Below are positions 22,456 to 36,000 of a stretch of DNA of 64,000 nucleotides, piece by piece. Position 1 is the stretch's first letter; each line of letters starts with the position of its first letter. The notes beneath the pieces are model-generated. The model worked only from the letters and a program-made list of their open reading frames with translations, was not told where the DNA came from and searched no databases. Made by a program: the position numbers and the translations under genes. This DNA comes from Macrostomum hystrix (lineage: Eukaryota > Platyhelminthes > Macrostomidae): contig CATNEN010000034.1 in assembly GCA_950097015.1 (NCBI GenBank), positions 5,970,501-6,034,500 on the forward strand. Direction: 5' to 3'.

Positions 22456-22666
22456 TATTTTGATATGCCAAGCAAAAGACACGCAAAACTCCTTTCGGAG
22501 CCGCATGACAACAGGAAAGAGAAGCTCTTGAGACAAAAAATAGGCCATTGGTTGGATGGGGAGAAAATCTTCATCCCAACCAACGCCGCGCCGCCAACTC
22601 CACCGCCTACAAGGAGGGAATGAAATTTTTGTCCTTCTGTCTTTCAACGCAGCCTTCAGTTTCATC

Positions 22667-22700
22667 TATAAATATTCTCCCCATTTTTGGCAGCTTGCGC
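22667..22700 (+). promoter_or_regulatory. TATA-type core promoter of the choline transporter gene
   Basis: TATAAATA at 22667-22674 predicts transcription start near 22697. A donor 160 nt downstream and the coding exon at 24012 make this the likely SLC5A7 promoter. Start position is an estimate. Confidence 0.55.
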
Positions 22701-22859
22701 TAAAACTCCCCACCGCCAGGTTTCAGTCGTCGCTCTCCTCACAACAGACGACCCTCCCAAACCCATCGACCAGCCAGCCCAGAAGTCCAAAAATTCTCGA
22801 CTGAGACTTGTTGTCAGGCGAAACTTCACCCTGAGCTGCTGCGAGCGGAGAAAAATAAG
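22697..22859 (+). other. Probable non-coding first exon of SLC5A7
   Basis: Runs from the predicted start to a donor AAG/GTAATT (GT at 22860-22861). The matching acceptor is TTTTTATTCCAG at 24000-24011. That leaves 24 nt of 5' UTR before the ATG in the next exon. Between them are a unique segment and the 30-bp minisatellite. Confidence 0.5.
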
Positions 22860-23344
22860 GTAATTCGATTTTTTTCCCAGCCTCAGCCTCACAAAACTGC
22901 CTTGATTGGGAAGTCTTAGATGGGGAGTTGAGGTAGCCAAGCATCTCCCGTCATCTCCTCTCCTCTTCCCTCCAGCCTCTTCCTCCTCCGTCTCCACTTT
23001 CTTCCCACATCTGAGAGGGAGAAAAGAAACAGTTTTGCGGACTGGGAATGGCTGAGCTGGGATCTGCAGTTTCGGATGGGGCGGGTGCGCATGGGTCGAA
23101 CGGTAGACTTAATCAGGTTTTTTGCACCGCTCTCAGCCTTCCCGCCGCGACCCCTATTTCTCCCAATCACTCTGCTTGACAAGGATTCAAAGACTCGGTT
23201 TTCTATCTTAGACAGTCAAATATCTAACAAACTATTTTCAGTTACATCAAAGGTAAGTTACAACTAATTTATAAATTATCTGGTTTATATTAACGACTTA
23301 AGATCAAATAATGTTCACAAAAATTATGATAAATAAAACAGATT
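22860..23344. other. 5' part of the SLC5A7 leader intron
   Basis: Unique sequence. TTTTCAG, 11 nt, then GTAAGT near 23237-23257 could mark an alternative leader exon; no further support. Confidence 0.3.
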
Positions 23345-23930
23345 TATCCCTAGATACAGACATGTTGAGGATTTGTCCCTAGATACCGTTACATCAAAGG
23401 ATTTTTCCCTAGATACAGCTAGATTAAGGAATGCATCCCTAGATACAGCCAGATTAAGGAATGCATCCCTAGATACAGCTAGATTAAGGAATGAATCCCT
23501 AGATACAGCCAGATTAAGGAATGCATCCCTAGATACAGCTAGATTAAGGAATGAATCCCTAGATACAGCTAGATTAAGGAATGAATCCCTAGATACAGCT
23601 AGATTAAGGAATGCATCCCTAGATACAGCTAGATTAAGGAATGCATCCCTAGATATAGCTAGATTAAGGAATGAATCCCTAGATACAGCTAGATTAAGGA
23701 ATGAATCCCTAGATACAGCCAGATTAAGGAATGCATCCCTAGATACAGCCAGATTAAGGAATGCATCCCTAGATACGGCTAGATTAAGGAATGCATCCCT
23801 AGATCCAGCCACATTCTGGTATTTTATTCCTAGATACAGCCACATTCTGGTATTTTATCCCTAGATACAGCCGCATTCTGGTATTTTATCCCTAGATACA
23901 GCCATATTCTGGTATTTTATCCCTAGATAC
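23345..23930. repeat. 30-bp minisatellite in SLC5A7 leader intron
   Basis: About 15 copies with core CCCTAGATACAGCTAGATTA, then about four copies of a variant with CCACATTCTGGTATTTTAT. Both strands are open, giving false ORFs. Confidence 0.9.
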
Positions 23931-24035
23931 GAGTATTTAGATTTACGAATTTTGCTGTAAAAACTGCATTGAAAGTCTGCATAACTGCATAAGCAGATTT
24001 TTTTATTCCAGTGAGTCGAGAACCAACCCGTCACA

Positions 24036-27000
24036 ATGGATTTCTCAAACGTGAACGTACCGGGTCTGATCTCGGTGATCATATTCTATCTGTTAATCCT
24101 GGTTGTTGGAATCTGGGCCGGCCGAAAGTCAAAGGGTCGCGGCGACAGCGAGGAGGTGATGGTGGCCGGTAGGAACATCGGCCTGATGGTCGGCATATTC
24201 ACCATGACAGGTTTGACACTCGCTTTGCCTGATTGGTTATCAAAATGTCAAACTATTGATATTAAATACAAAGGATGTTTAAAATTCTAAATAGTAGATA
24301 GATTTGAGGTGAGATACTGGAGGGATTTGAGACGAGATTTTGGATAGATTTCGGGTGAGATTGAGGATAGATTTGAGAAGAGATTGTGGATGAATTTGAG
24401 GTGAGATAGTGCATAGATTTGAGTTGAGATTGTGGATATATTTGAGATGAGATTGTGGATAGATTTGAGTTGAGATTGTGGATGGATTTGAGATGAGATT
24501 GTGGATGGATTTGAGATGAGATTGTGGATGGATTTGAGATGAGATTGTGGATGGATTTGAGTTGAGATTGTGGATGGATTTGAGATGAGATTGTGGATGG
24601 ATTTGAGATGAGATTGATGATGGATTTGAGGTGAGATTGTGCATAGATTTGAGATGAGATTGTGGATGGATTTGAGATGGGATTGTGGATGGATTTCAGA
24701 TGAGATTGTGGATGGATTTGAGGTGAGATTGTGGATGGATTTGAGATGAGATTGTGGATGGATTTGAGATGAGATTGTGGATGGATTTGAGATGAGATTG
24801 TAGATGGATTTGAGATGAGATTGATGATGGATTTGAGGTGAGATTGTGCATAGATTTGAGATGAGATTGTGGATGGATTTGAGATGAGATTGTGGATGGA
24901 TTTGAGATGAGATTGTGGATGGATTTGAGGTGAGATTGTGGATGGATTTGAGATGAGATTGTGGATGGATTTGAGATGAGATTGATGATGGATTTGAGGT
25001 GAGATTGATAATGGATTTGAGGTGAGATTGTGCATAGATTTGAGTTGAGATTGTGGATATATTTGAGATGAGATTGTGGATAGATTTGAGTTGAGATTGT
25101 GGATGGATTAGAGATGAGATTGTGGATGGATTTGAGATGAGATTGTGGATGGATTTGAGATGAGATTGTGGATGGATTTGAGATGAGATTGTGGATGGAT
25201 TTGAGATGAGATTGATGATGGATTTGAGGTGAGATTGTGCATAGATTTGAGATGAGATTGTGGATGGATTTGAGATGAGATTGTGGATGGATTTGAGATG
25301 AGATTGTGGATGGATTTGAGGTGAGATTGTGGATGGATTGGAGATGAGATTGTGGATGGATTTGAGATGAGATTGATGATGGATTTGAGGTGAGATTGTG
25401 CATAGATTTGAGTTGAGATTGTGGATGGATTTGAGATGAGATTGTGGATGGATTTGAGTTGAGATTGTGGATGGATTTGAGATGAGATTGTGGATGGATT
25501 TGAGATGAGATTGTGGATGGATTTGAGTTGAGATTGTGGATGGATTTGAGATGAGATTGTGGATGGAATTGAGATGAGATTGATGATGGATTTGAGGTGA
25601 GATTGTGCATAGATTTGAGATGAGATTGTGGATGGATTTGAGATGAGATTGTGGATGGATTTGAGATGAGATTGTGGATGGATTTGAGATGAGATTGTGG
25701 ATGGATTTGAGATGAGATTGATGATAGATTTGAGTTGAGATTGTGGATGGATTTGAGATGAGATTGTGGATGGATTTGAGATGAGATTGTGGATGGATTT
25801 GAGTTGAGATTGTGGATGGATTTGAGATGAGATTGTGGATGGATTTGAGATGAGATTGATGATGGATTTGAGGTGAGATTGTGCATAGATTTGAGATGAG
25901 ATTGTGGATGGATTTGAGTTGAGATTGTGGATGGGATTTGAGATGAGATTGTGGATGGATTTGAGATGAGATTGATGATGGATTTGAGGTGAGATTGTGC
26001 ATAGATTTGAGATGAGATTGTGGATGGATTTGAGATGAGATTGTGGATGGATTTGAGATGAGATTGTGGATGGATTTGAGGTGAGATTGTGGATGGATTT
26101 GAGATGAGATTGTGGATGGATTTGAGATGAGATTGTGGATGGATTTGAGATGAGATTGTGGATGGATTTGAGGTGAGATTGTGGATGGATTTGAGATGAG
26201 ATTGATGATGGATTTGAGGTGAGATTGTGGATGGATTTGAGTTGAGATTGTGGATGGATTTGAGATGAGATTGTGGATGGATTTGAGATGAGATTGATGA
26301 TGGATTTGAGGTGAGATTGTGCATAGATTTGAGATGAGATTGTGGATGGATTTGAGATGAGATTGTGGATGGATTTGAGATGAGATTGTGGATGGATTTG
26401 AGATGAGATTGTGGATGGATTTGAGATGAGATTGATGATAGATTTGAGTTGAGATTGTGGATGGATTTGAGATGAGATTGTGGTTGGATTTGAGGTGAGA
26501 TTGTGGATAGATTTGAGTTGAGATTGTGGATGGATTTGAGATGAGATTGTGGATGGATTTGAGATGAGATTGTGGATGGATTTGAGTTGAGATTGTGGAT
26601 GGATTTGAGATGAGATTGTGGATGGATTTGAGATGAGATTGATGATAGATTTGAGTTGAGTTTGTGGATGGATTTGAGATGAGATTGTGGATGGATTTGA
26701 GATGAGATTGTGGATGGATTTGAGTTGAGATTGTGGATGATTTGAGATGAGATTGTGGATGGATTTGAGATGAGATTGTGGATGGATTTGAGATGAGATT
26801 GATGATAGAGATGGATTGGATTTGAGATGAGATTGTGGATGATTTGAGATGAGATTGTGGATGGATTTGAGATGAGATTGTAGATGGATTGAGATGAGAT
26901 TGATGATGATTTGAGGTGAGATTGTGCATAGATTTGAGATGAGATTGTGGATGGATTTGAGATGAGATTGTGGATGGATTTGAGATGAGATTGTGGATTG

Positions 27001-30000
27001 GATTTGAGGTGAGATTGTGGATGGATTTGAGATGAGATTGTGGATGGATTTGAGATGAGATTGATGATGGATTTGAGGTGAGATTGATAATGGATTTGAG
27101 GTGAGATTGTGCATAGATTTGAGTTGAGATTGTGGATATATTTGAGATGAGATTGTGGATAGATTTGAGTTGAGATTGTGGATGGATTAGAGATGAGATT
27201 GTGGATGGATTTGAGATGAGATTGTGGATGGATTTGAGATGAGATTGTGGATGGATTTGAGATGAGATTGTGGATGGATTTGAGATGAGATTGATGATGG
27301 ATTTGAGGTGAGATTGTGCATAGATTTGAGATGAGATTGTGGATGGATTTGAGATGAGATTGTGGATGGATTTTGAGATGAGATTGTGGATGGATTTGAG
27401 GTGAGATTGTGGATGGATTGGAGATGAGATTGTGGATGGATTGAGATGAGATTGATGATGGATTTGAGGTGAGATTGTGCATAGATTTGAGTTGAGATTG
27501 TGGATGGATTTGAGATGAGATTGTGGATGGATTTGAGTTGAGATTGTGGATGGATTTGAGATGAGATTGTGGATGGATTTGAGATGAGATTGTGGATGGA
27601 TTTGAGTTGAGATTGTGGATGGATTTGAGATGAGATTGTGGATGGAATTGAGATGAGATTGATGATGGATTTGAGGTGAGATTGTGCATAGATTTGAGAT
27701 GAGATTGTGGATGGATTTGAGATGAGATTTGTGGGATGGATTTGAGATGAGATTGATGATAGATTTGAGTTGAGATTGTGGATGGATTTGAGATGAGATT
27801 GTGGATGGATTTGAGATGAGATTGTGGATGGATTTGAGTTGAGATTGTGGATGGATTTGAGATGAGATTGTGGATGGATTTGAGATGAGATTGATGATAG
27901 ATTTGAGTTGAGTTTGTGGATGGATTTGAGATGAGATTGTGATGGATTGAGATGAGATTGTGGATGGATTTGAGTTGAGATTGTGGATGGATTTGAGATG
28001 AGATTGTGGATGGATTTGAGATGAGATTGTGGATGGATTTGAGTTGAGATTGTGGATGGATTTGAGATGAGATTGTGGATGGATTTGAGATGAGATTGTG
28101 GATGGATTTGAGTTGAGATTGTGGATGGATTTGAGATGAGATTGTGGATGGATTTGAGATGAGATTGATGATGGATTTGAGGTGAGATTGTGCATAGATT
28201 TGAGATGAGATTGTGGATGGATTTGAGATGAGATTGTGGATGGATTTGAGATGAGATTGTGGATGGATTTGAGATGAGATTGTGGATGGATTTGAGATGA
28301 GATTGATGATAGATTTGAGTTGAGATTGTGGATGGATTTGAGATGAGATTGTGGATGGATTTGAGATGAGATTGTGGATGGATTTGAGTTGAGATTGTGG
28401 ATGGATTTGAGATGAGATTGTGGATGGATTTGAGATGAGATTGATGATGGATTTGAGGTGAGATTGTGGATGGATTTGAGATGAGATTGTGCATAGATTT
28501 GAGATGAGATTGTGGATGGATTTGAGATGAGATTGTGGATGGATTTGAGATGAGATTGTGGATGGATTTGAGATGAGATTGTGGATGGATTTGAGATGAG
28601 ATTGATGATAGATTTGAGTTGAGATTGTGGATGGATTTGAGATGAGATTGTGGATGGATTTGAGGTGAGATTGATGATGGATTTGAGGTGAGATTGATGA
28701 TGGATTTGAGGTGAGATTGTGCATAGATTTGAGATGAGATTGTGGATGGATTTGAGATGAGATTGTGGATGGATTTGAGATGAGATTGTGGATGGATTTG
28801 AGATGAGATTGTGGATGGATTTGAGATGAGATTGATGATAGATTTGAGTTGAGATTGTGGATGGATTTGAGATGAGATTGTGGATGGATTTGAGATGAGA
28901 TTGTGGATGGATTTGAGTTGAGATTGTGGATGGATTTGAGATGAGATTGTGGATGGATTTGAGATGAGATTGTGGATGGATTTGAGATGAGATTGTGGAT
29001 GGATTTGAGATGAGATTGATGATGGATTTGAGGTGAGATTGTGGATGGATTTGAGATGAGATTGATGATGGATTTGAGGTGAGATTGTGCATAGATTTGA
29101 GATGAGATTGTGGATGGATTTGAGATGAGATTGTGGATGGATTTGAGATGAGATTGTGGATGGATTTGAGATGAGATTGATGATGGATTTGAGGTGAGAT
29201 TGTGCATAGATTTGAGATGAGATTGTGGATGGATTTGAGATGAGATTGTGGATGGATTTGAGATGAGATTGTGGATGGATTTGAGATGAGATTGTGGATG
29301 GATTTGAGATGAGATTGTGGATAGATTTGAGTTGAGATTGTGGATGGATTTGAGATAAGATTGTGGATGGATTTGAGATGAGATTGTGGATGGATTTGAG
29401 ATGAGATTGTGGATGGATTTGAGATGAGATTGTGGATAGATTTGAGTTGAGATTGTGGATGGATTTGAGATAAGATTGTGGATGGATTTGAGATGAGATT
29501 GTGGATGGATTTGAGTTGAGATTGTGGATGGATTTGAGATGAGATTGTGGATGGATTTGAGATGAGATTGATGATAGATTTGAGTTGAGTTTGTGGATGG
29601 ATTTGAGATGAGATTGTGGATGGATTTGAGATGAGATTGTGGATGGATTTGAGTTGAGATTGTGGATGGATTTGAGATGAGATTGTGGATGGATTTGAGA
29701 TGAGATTGTGGATGGATTTGAGATGAGATTGTGGATGGATTTGAGATGAGATTGATGATGGATTTGAGTTGAGATTGTGGATGGATTTGAGATGAGATTG
29801 TGGATGGATTTGAGATGAGATTGTGGATGGATTTGAGATGAGATTGATGATGGATTTGAGGTGAGATTGTGGATGGATTTGAGTTGAGATTGTGGATGGA
29901 TTTGAGATGAGATTGTGGATAGATTTGAGGTGAGATTGTGGATGGATTTGAGATGAGATTGTGGATAGATTGTAGATGCTGTGATTAGGAGCAAGAATAT

Positions 30001-33000
30001 TTAGCAAAATTTTTTGTTTGATAGTAAGTATAAACTTTTTAAAGCTTTCTGGGTTTTACTGAATCTTCATAGAAAAAAAGCTGTTCCGAATTTTGACAGC
30101 AATTCCCATGTCGCTTGGATTCATTAATTGTGATATTTCTACTAATTGGGTCTTTCGAGCTAAATAATAATCGTAGTTTTTTCAAGGCAGAAGTCTAAAT
30201 CACATCGCTCTAATTAATGCACGTGACATTCTTTCTATAATTTCTATAATCTGTGCTTAATTGCAGCTCTCGTTCTCTGCTCCAGCGGCCTTCTAAATAT
30301 TCAATTCACCTCATTTGCATCGCAAATGCAAAGAAAACGCTAATGCAGTGATTAAGACTGCCTCAATCGCCTGTCGTTTTGTCTTTTAAATAATTACTAT
30401 TCTACTCTGTCTCCCTATCTCCTATTCCCTTATGCACCAATCTTCCCAATCTCCTAATCTCCCCAATCTCCTAATCTCCCCAATCTACTAATCTCCCCAA
30501 TCTCCTAATCTCAAATCTCCCCAATCTCCTAATCTTCCCAATCTCCCCAATCTCCTAATCTTCCCAATCTCCCCAATCTACTAATCTCCCCAATCTCCAA
30601 ATCTTCCTAATCTCCTAATCTTCCCAGTCTCCCAATCTCCCCAATCTCCTAATCTTCCTAATCTCCTAATCTTCCGAGTCTCCCAATCTCCCCAATCTCC
30701 TAATCTCAAATCTCCCCAATCTCCTAATCTTCCCAATCTCCCCAATCTACTAATCTCCCCAATCTCCTAATCTTCCTAATCTCCTAATCTTCCCAGTCTC
30801 CCAATCTCCCCAATCTCCTAATCTTCCTAATCTCCTAATCTTCCAAAATCTCCCAATCATCTAATCTTCCCAATCACCCAAATCTCCTAATCTCCCCAAT
30901 ATCCTAATCTCCCTAATCTCCTAATCTTCCCAATCTCCTAATCTCCCCAATATCCTAATCTCCCTAATCTCCTAATCTTCCCAATCTCCTAATCTTCCGA
31001 GTCTCCCAATCTCCCCAATCTCCTAATCTCAAATCTCCCCAATCTCCTAATCTTCCCAATCTCCCCAATCTACTAATCTCCCCAATCTCCTAATCTCAAA
31101 TCTCCCCAATCTCCTAATCTTCCCAATCTCCCCAATCTACTAGTCTCCCCAATCTCCTAATCTCAAATCTCCCCAATCTCCTAATCTTCCCAATCTCCCC
31201 AATCTACTAATCTCCCCAATCTCCTAATCTTCCCAATCTCCCCAATCTACTAGTCTCCCCAATCTCCTAATCTCAAATCTCCCCAATCTCCTAATCTTCC
31301 CAATCTCCCCAATCTACTAATCTCCCCAATCTCCTAATCTTCCTAATCTCCTAATCTTCCCAGTCTCCCAATCTCCCCAATCTCCTAATCTTCCTAATCT
31401 CCTAATCTTCCAAAATCTCCCAATCTTCTAATCTTCCCAATCACCCAAATCTCCTAATCTCCCCAATATCCTAATCTCCCCAATATCCTAATCTCCCCAA
31501 TCTCCGAATTTCCCACAATCTCCTAATCTTCCCAATCTCCCCAATTCTAATCTTCCAAATATCCCCGTCTTCCAAATATCCCCGTCTTCCAAATATCCCC
31601 GTCTTTCAAATATCCCCGACTTCCTAATCTCCCAATATTCCCAATATCCCACAAAATCCCAAATATCACCCCTCGATATTCTCAAACTTCCCATACTGTT
31701 TTAGAAAATTTGATAAACACTCAAGATTAGCATCCACGAGAAGCAATTCATTCAAGTGCAAACAACTCACTTTTCTTCAGCGCTAACCAATAGGCACAGG
31801 CACAGGCACAGCTTTGCTACACACACTCAGAGTGCGTTCCTCCCGAGAGCAGGCAAGAGCTAGCTATCAGAGTACTAGTCGGACAGGGGTAACTAAGCAT
31901 GGCCTATCCTCAACCCTATACGGCTAGAGGCGAAAGCTAGGAAATGGAGAACCGACTCAGTAGGGCTGTGCGGCACTGCTCTCGAGAGGCGAAGGAGGCT
32001 GGGAGAGTGTCGTAATTGTAGGGAGCGGACCGCATAGCAACTGCGGCATGCGATCCCATCTCCATCCGAATCTCATACGCGTCACACCTGTCCCTTCGAA
32101 CTTGCACGCAGTCTCACATTTCTCTCTCCGCCGCCCTCCCCTACCCAATGTCAGTCTGCCGGAGCACGCGACGCGAGACTTCTGTTTCTAGGAAAAGTTA
32201 CTTCACCCGGAAAAAAGTAGGATAGAAAGTAATATAGAAAGACACAGAGGCGGCTGCTACTGCTGCCGAATTCTGTAAAGACAAGCCAGCAATCAAGAAA
32301 ATCTCCCTCACGCCCTCACTGAATCCGTGTTCAGGTTGACGCAAGCACACAATTCCTAGGCAACCAGGCGCCGAAGAGTGAAAAAGGGGAAAGTGGAAGA
32401 AAATAAGATGGACTCAGTAGAAGCTGTGCAGTCAGACAGGAGGAGACTTGACGGGCAGAGAGCTGCACGCGTGGGATGGAGAAGACGGGTAAGCGGAACA
32501 CAGGGGAGGAGAGGACAATTTGCATCGGGAAACACGCCTGAAACATTGATTAAGCAATACTTTCCATCCCTACGATCGACTCGAGTGTGTGTTCTCAACT
32601 TCTGCTGCCATTGGCTGGGCTCTCATCAATCATCGGCTGGGGGTAGATAAAATAGGCCGAGTTTTCCGTGTTCGATGCTCGGCCGAGATAAGTGGAGTGG
32701 ATTACTAAGCATTTGCATCGGCTTTGACAAGGCCACACGAGTTATGCTAAGCCGCTTATATAGTAAAGCAACTCGGGGATATTCCAGTCTTACAGCTTCG
32801 TCATCAATTTCGATTGGGAAAATTTATGGGATTTTGAATACTAAATACTGACTGCAATGCTTCGAACATCATCTAATCGAAAGGTCGGGAGTTCGATTCT
32901 TAGCTGAAATAAAAATATATTGCAAGCCTTTTTAAATTTGTTTTTTTATATTTCACTATCGACGTGATCGATTTAATTTTTGTGAAAACCGGAGCCACGC

Positions 33001-36000
33001 ACACGCGTACACAAGGGGATTTTACGATAAAATCCTAAAAAGATTGAGGAAAATTTTCTTCACCCGTGAAATCCCATGTGGCATGGGGAAAGAAGACGCA
33101 GAGTCCGTATTCCTCCCATAAACTGGTCGCTCTCAGCTTCCGCTAGCCGCCGCTGCTGCTGGCTGATCTCAATAAGATATGGTGAGAAAATAGTGTCGTG
33201 TCCGATTTCTCGCGGCAAGCAGCTCGCGGCGCGGTAGAGGATTGAAAGCGGAGCATTGGATGGGACTTAGTCCGAGTCCGAGCATAGTTAACATGCGCCT
33301 GTGCCGAGTCTCTCAGGGGAATGCTGTCAAAGGCGGGATGGGATGCGCATATTTAATGATAGTTCTATAGTTGGAATTTTGCGTTTAGCTTGACTAGAAG
33401 AAGGTCACAAGAATAAGATTGAAGAAATGCCAAATATAGAAGAAATGAATGGGGGTCATAAATTGTTTACAATGAAACAAAATAGTTCAGATGTGACCGA
33501 ATATATGATAATTGCATCCACATTGACTGAAAGATACATTTATTAAAATAATTGAGAAGCCCTGTATTTATTACTTTCATTATTTCTAACCTTAATTTCC
33601 CTTATCAAAGACGTACAGATTAGAACTCCTAGAGGCGAGAGATAAAAATACGCATGTACATTTAATGTACACTGAACACCCCAACCAATCATAAATCAGA
33701 GCATCCAAGTTAGAGAGATAAGAATCCTAACTTCGTGCAAATAAAGAATTAGACTTTAAATCATGTCAGAACTCCCTTGATATGAAATTTCAGCCACCTG
33801 GGTTGGTGGCGGCTACATCAATGGGACGGCCGAAATCGTGTTCAACCCAGCCTTCGGCCTGGTGTGGGCGCTGGCTCCATTCGGCTACGCGCTCAGTCTG
33901 GTTCTTGGTGCGTTCAGTTCAATTGTGAAAGTGAATCGGTTAGGCTAACTGTTAGACAGATATGGCTAGCTGTTAGACAGGAGTGGCTAGCTGTTAGATA
34001 GAAGCGGCTAGCTGTTAGACGAAAGTGGCTAGCTGTTACACATAAGTAGGCTAGCTGTTAGACATAAGTGGCTAGCTGTTACACATAAGTAGGCTAGCTG
34101 TTAGACATAAGTAGGCTAGCTGTTAGACAGAAGTGGCTAGCTGTTACACATAAGTAGGCTAGCTGTTAGACATAAGTGGCTAGCTGTTACACATAAGGCT
34201 AGCTGTTAGACAGAAGTGGCTAGCTGTTACACATAAGTAGGCTAGCTGTTAGACAGAAGTGGCTAGCTGTTACACATAAGTAGGCTAGCTGTTAGACAGA
34301 AGTGGCTAGCTGTTACACATAAGTAGGCTAGCTGTTAGACAGAAGTGGCTAGCTGTTAGATATAAGTAGACTAGCTGTTAGACAGAAGTGGCTATAGTGG
34401 TTAGACAGGAGTGGCTAGCTGTTAGACAGAAGTGGCTAGCTGTTAGACAGTGTCATTGTTAATGCTTTCACTGTCACCAAGACAACGATTTGATTAACCT
34501 TGATTAAATAATTTTTTCTTAACTAGGCGGACTATTTTTCGCAGCCAAGATGCGAACTCAGGGCTACGTTACCATGCTGGATCCGTTCCAGTACAAGTAT
34601 GGCGAGAGAATGTGCGGCCTGCTGTTTGTTCCCGCTCTTCTAGGAGAAGTGTTCTGGTCCGCCGCCATTCTGTCTGCCCTGGGTGAGTTAAAAGTGGATT
34701 ATACGAGCGTATAAGATATATTGACGCTATTCAGATATCTGTACATCCTAAACAAATATTATTTATTAATAATTAACTGTTAGACAGAGATGTGCACATG
34801 TTAGAAGATATGTGTACATGTTAGACAGATATGCGTAAATGTTAGACAGAGATGTGAACATGTTAGAAGATATGTGTACATGTTAGACAGAGATGGGTGC
34901 ATGTTAGACAGATATGTGTGCATGTTAGACAGAGATGTGTACATGTTAGACAGATATGTGTGCATGTTAGACAGAGATGTGTACATGTTAGACAGAGATG
35001 TGTACATGTTAGACAGATATCTGTGCATGTTAGACAGATATGTGTGCATGTTAGACAGAGATGCATATATTGTAGACAGGTGTACATGTGAGACAAAAAT
35101 GTGCTCTAAATTTCAGGTGCCACGCTGGAGGTAATTCTGAGCATGGGCAACACGGAGTCGGTAATTGTGTCAGCCTGCATCGCACTCGGCTACACCCTAT
35201 TCGGAGGACTGTACTCGGTGGCCTACACCGATGTAGTGCAGCTGTTCTGCATCTTCTTCGGACTCGTGAGCTAATTTATACTCGTATGAATTATTCTAGT
35301 TTGACAGTGGTCATTCAGTTTCTCATTTGATTCATAATACTCGTAATTAATCATTCAGAATGAATTATCCCATTCCAATTCTGAATGATCCCAATCCAAT
35401 TCTGAATGATCCCATTCCCGATTCTGAATGATTTCATTCCCGATTCTGAATGATTCCATTCCCGATTCTGAATGATCCCATTCCCGATTCTGAATAATCC
35501 CATTCCAATTCTGAATAATCCCATTCCAATTCTGAATAATCCCATTCCCGATTCTGAATAATCCCATTCCAATTCTGAATAATCCCATTCCAATTCTGAA
35601 TAATCCCATTCCCGATTCTGAATGATTCCATTCCCGATTCTGAATGATTCCATTCCCGATTCTGAATGATTCCATTCCCGATTCTGAATGATTCCATTCC
35701 CGATTCTGAATGATTCCATTCCCGATTCTGAATGATCCCATTCCCGATTCTGAATAATCCCATTCCGATTCTGAATGATTCCATTCCCGATTCTGAATGA
35801 TTCCATTCCCGATTCTGAATGATTCCATTCCCGATTCTGAATGATTCCATTCCCGATTCTGAATGATTCCATTCCCGATTCGGAATGATCCCATTCCCGA
35901 TTCTGAATAATCCCATTCCGATTCTGAATGATTCCATTCCCGATTCTGAATGTTTCCATTCCCGATTCTGAATGATTCCATTCCCGATTCTGAATGATTC

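Noticed and set aside
20903-22665. Minus-strand ORFs of 250-360 codons with SHLYLCLISTRVSSLPV repeats
   Set aside because: Three overlapping frames of the 17-bp array.
24287-30007. Minus-strand ORF of 1906 codons and companions in the other two frames
   Set aside because: All three frames are open because the 23-bp unit lacks stops; the translation is a 23-residue (69-bp) repeat with no start context, splice logic or codon bias.
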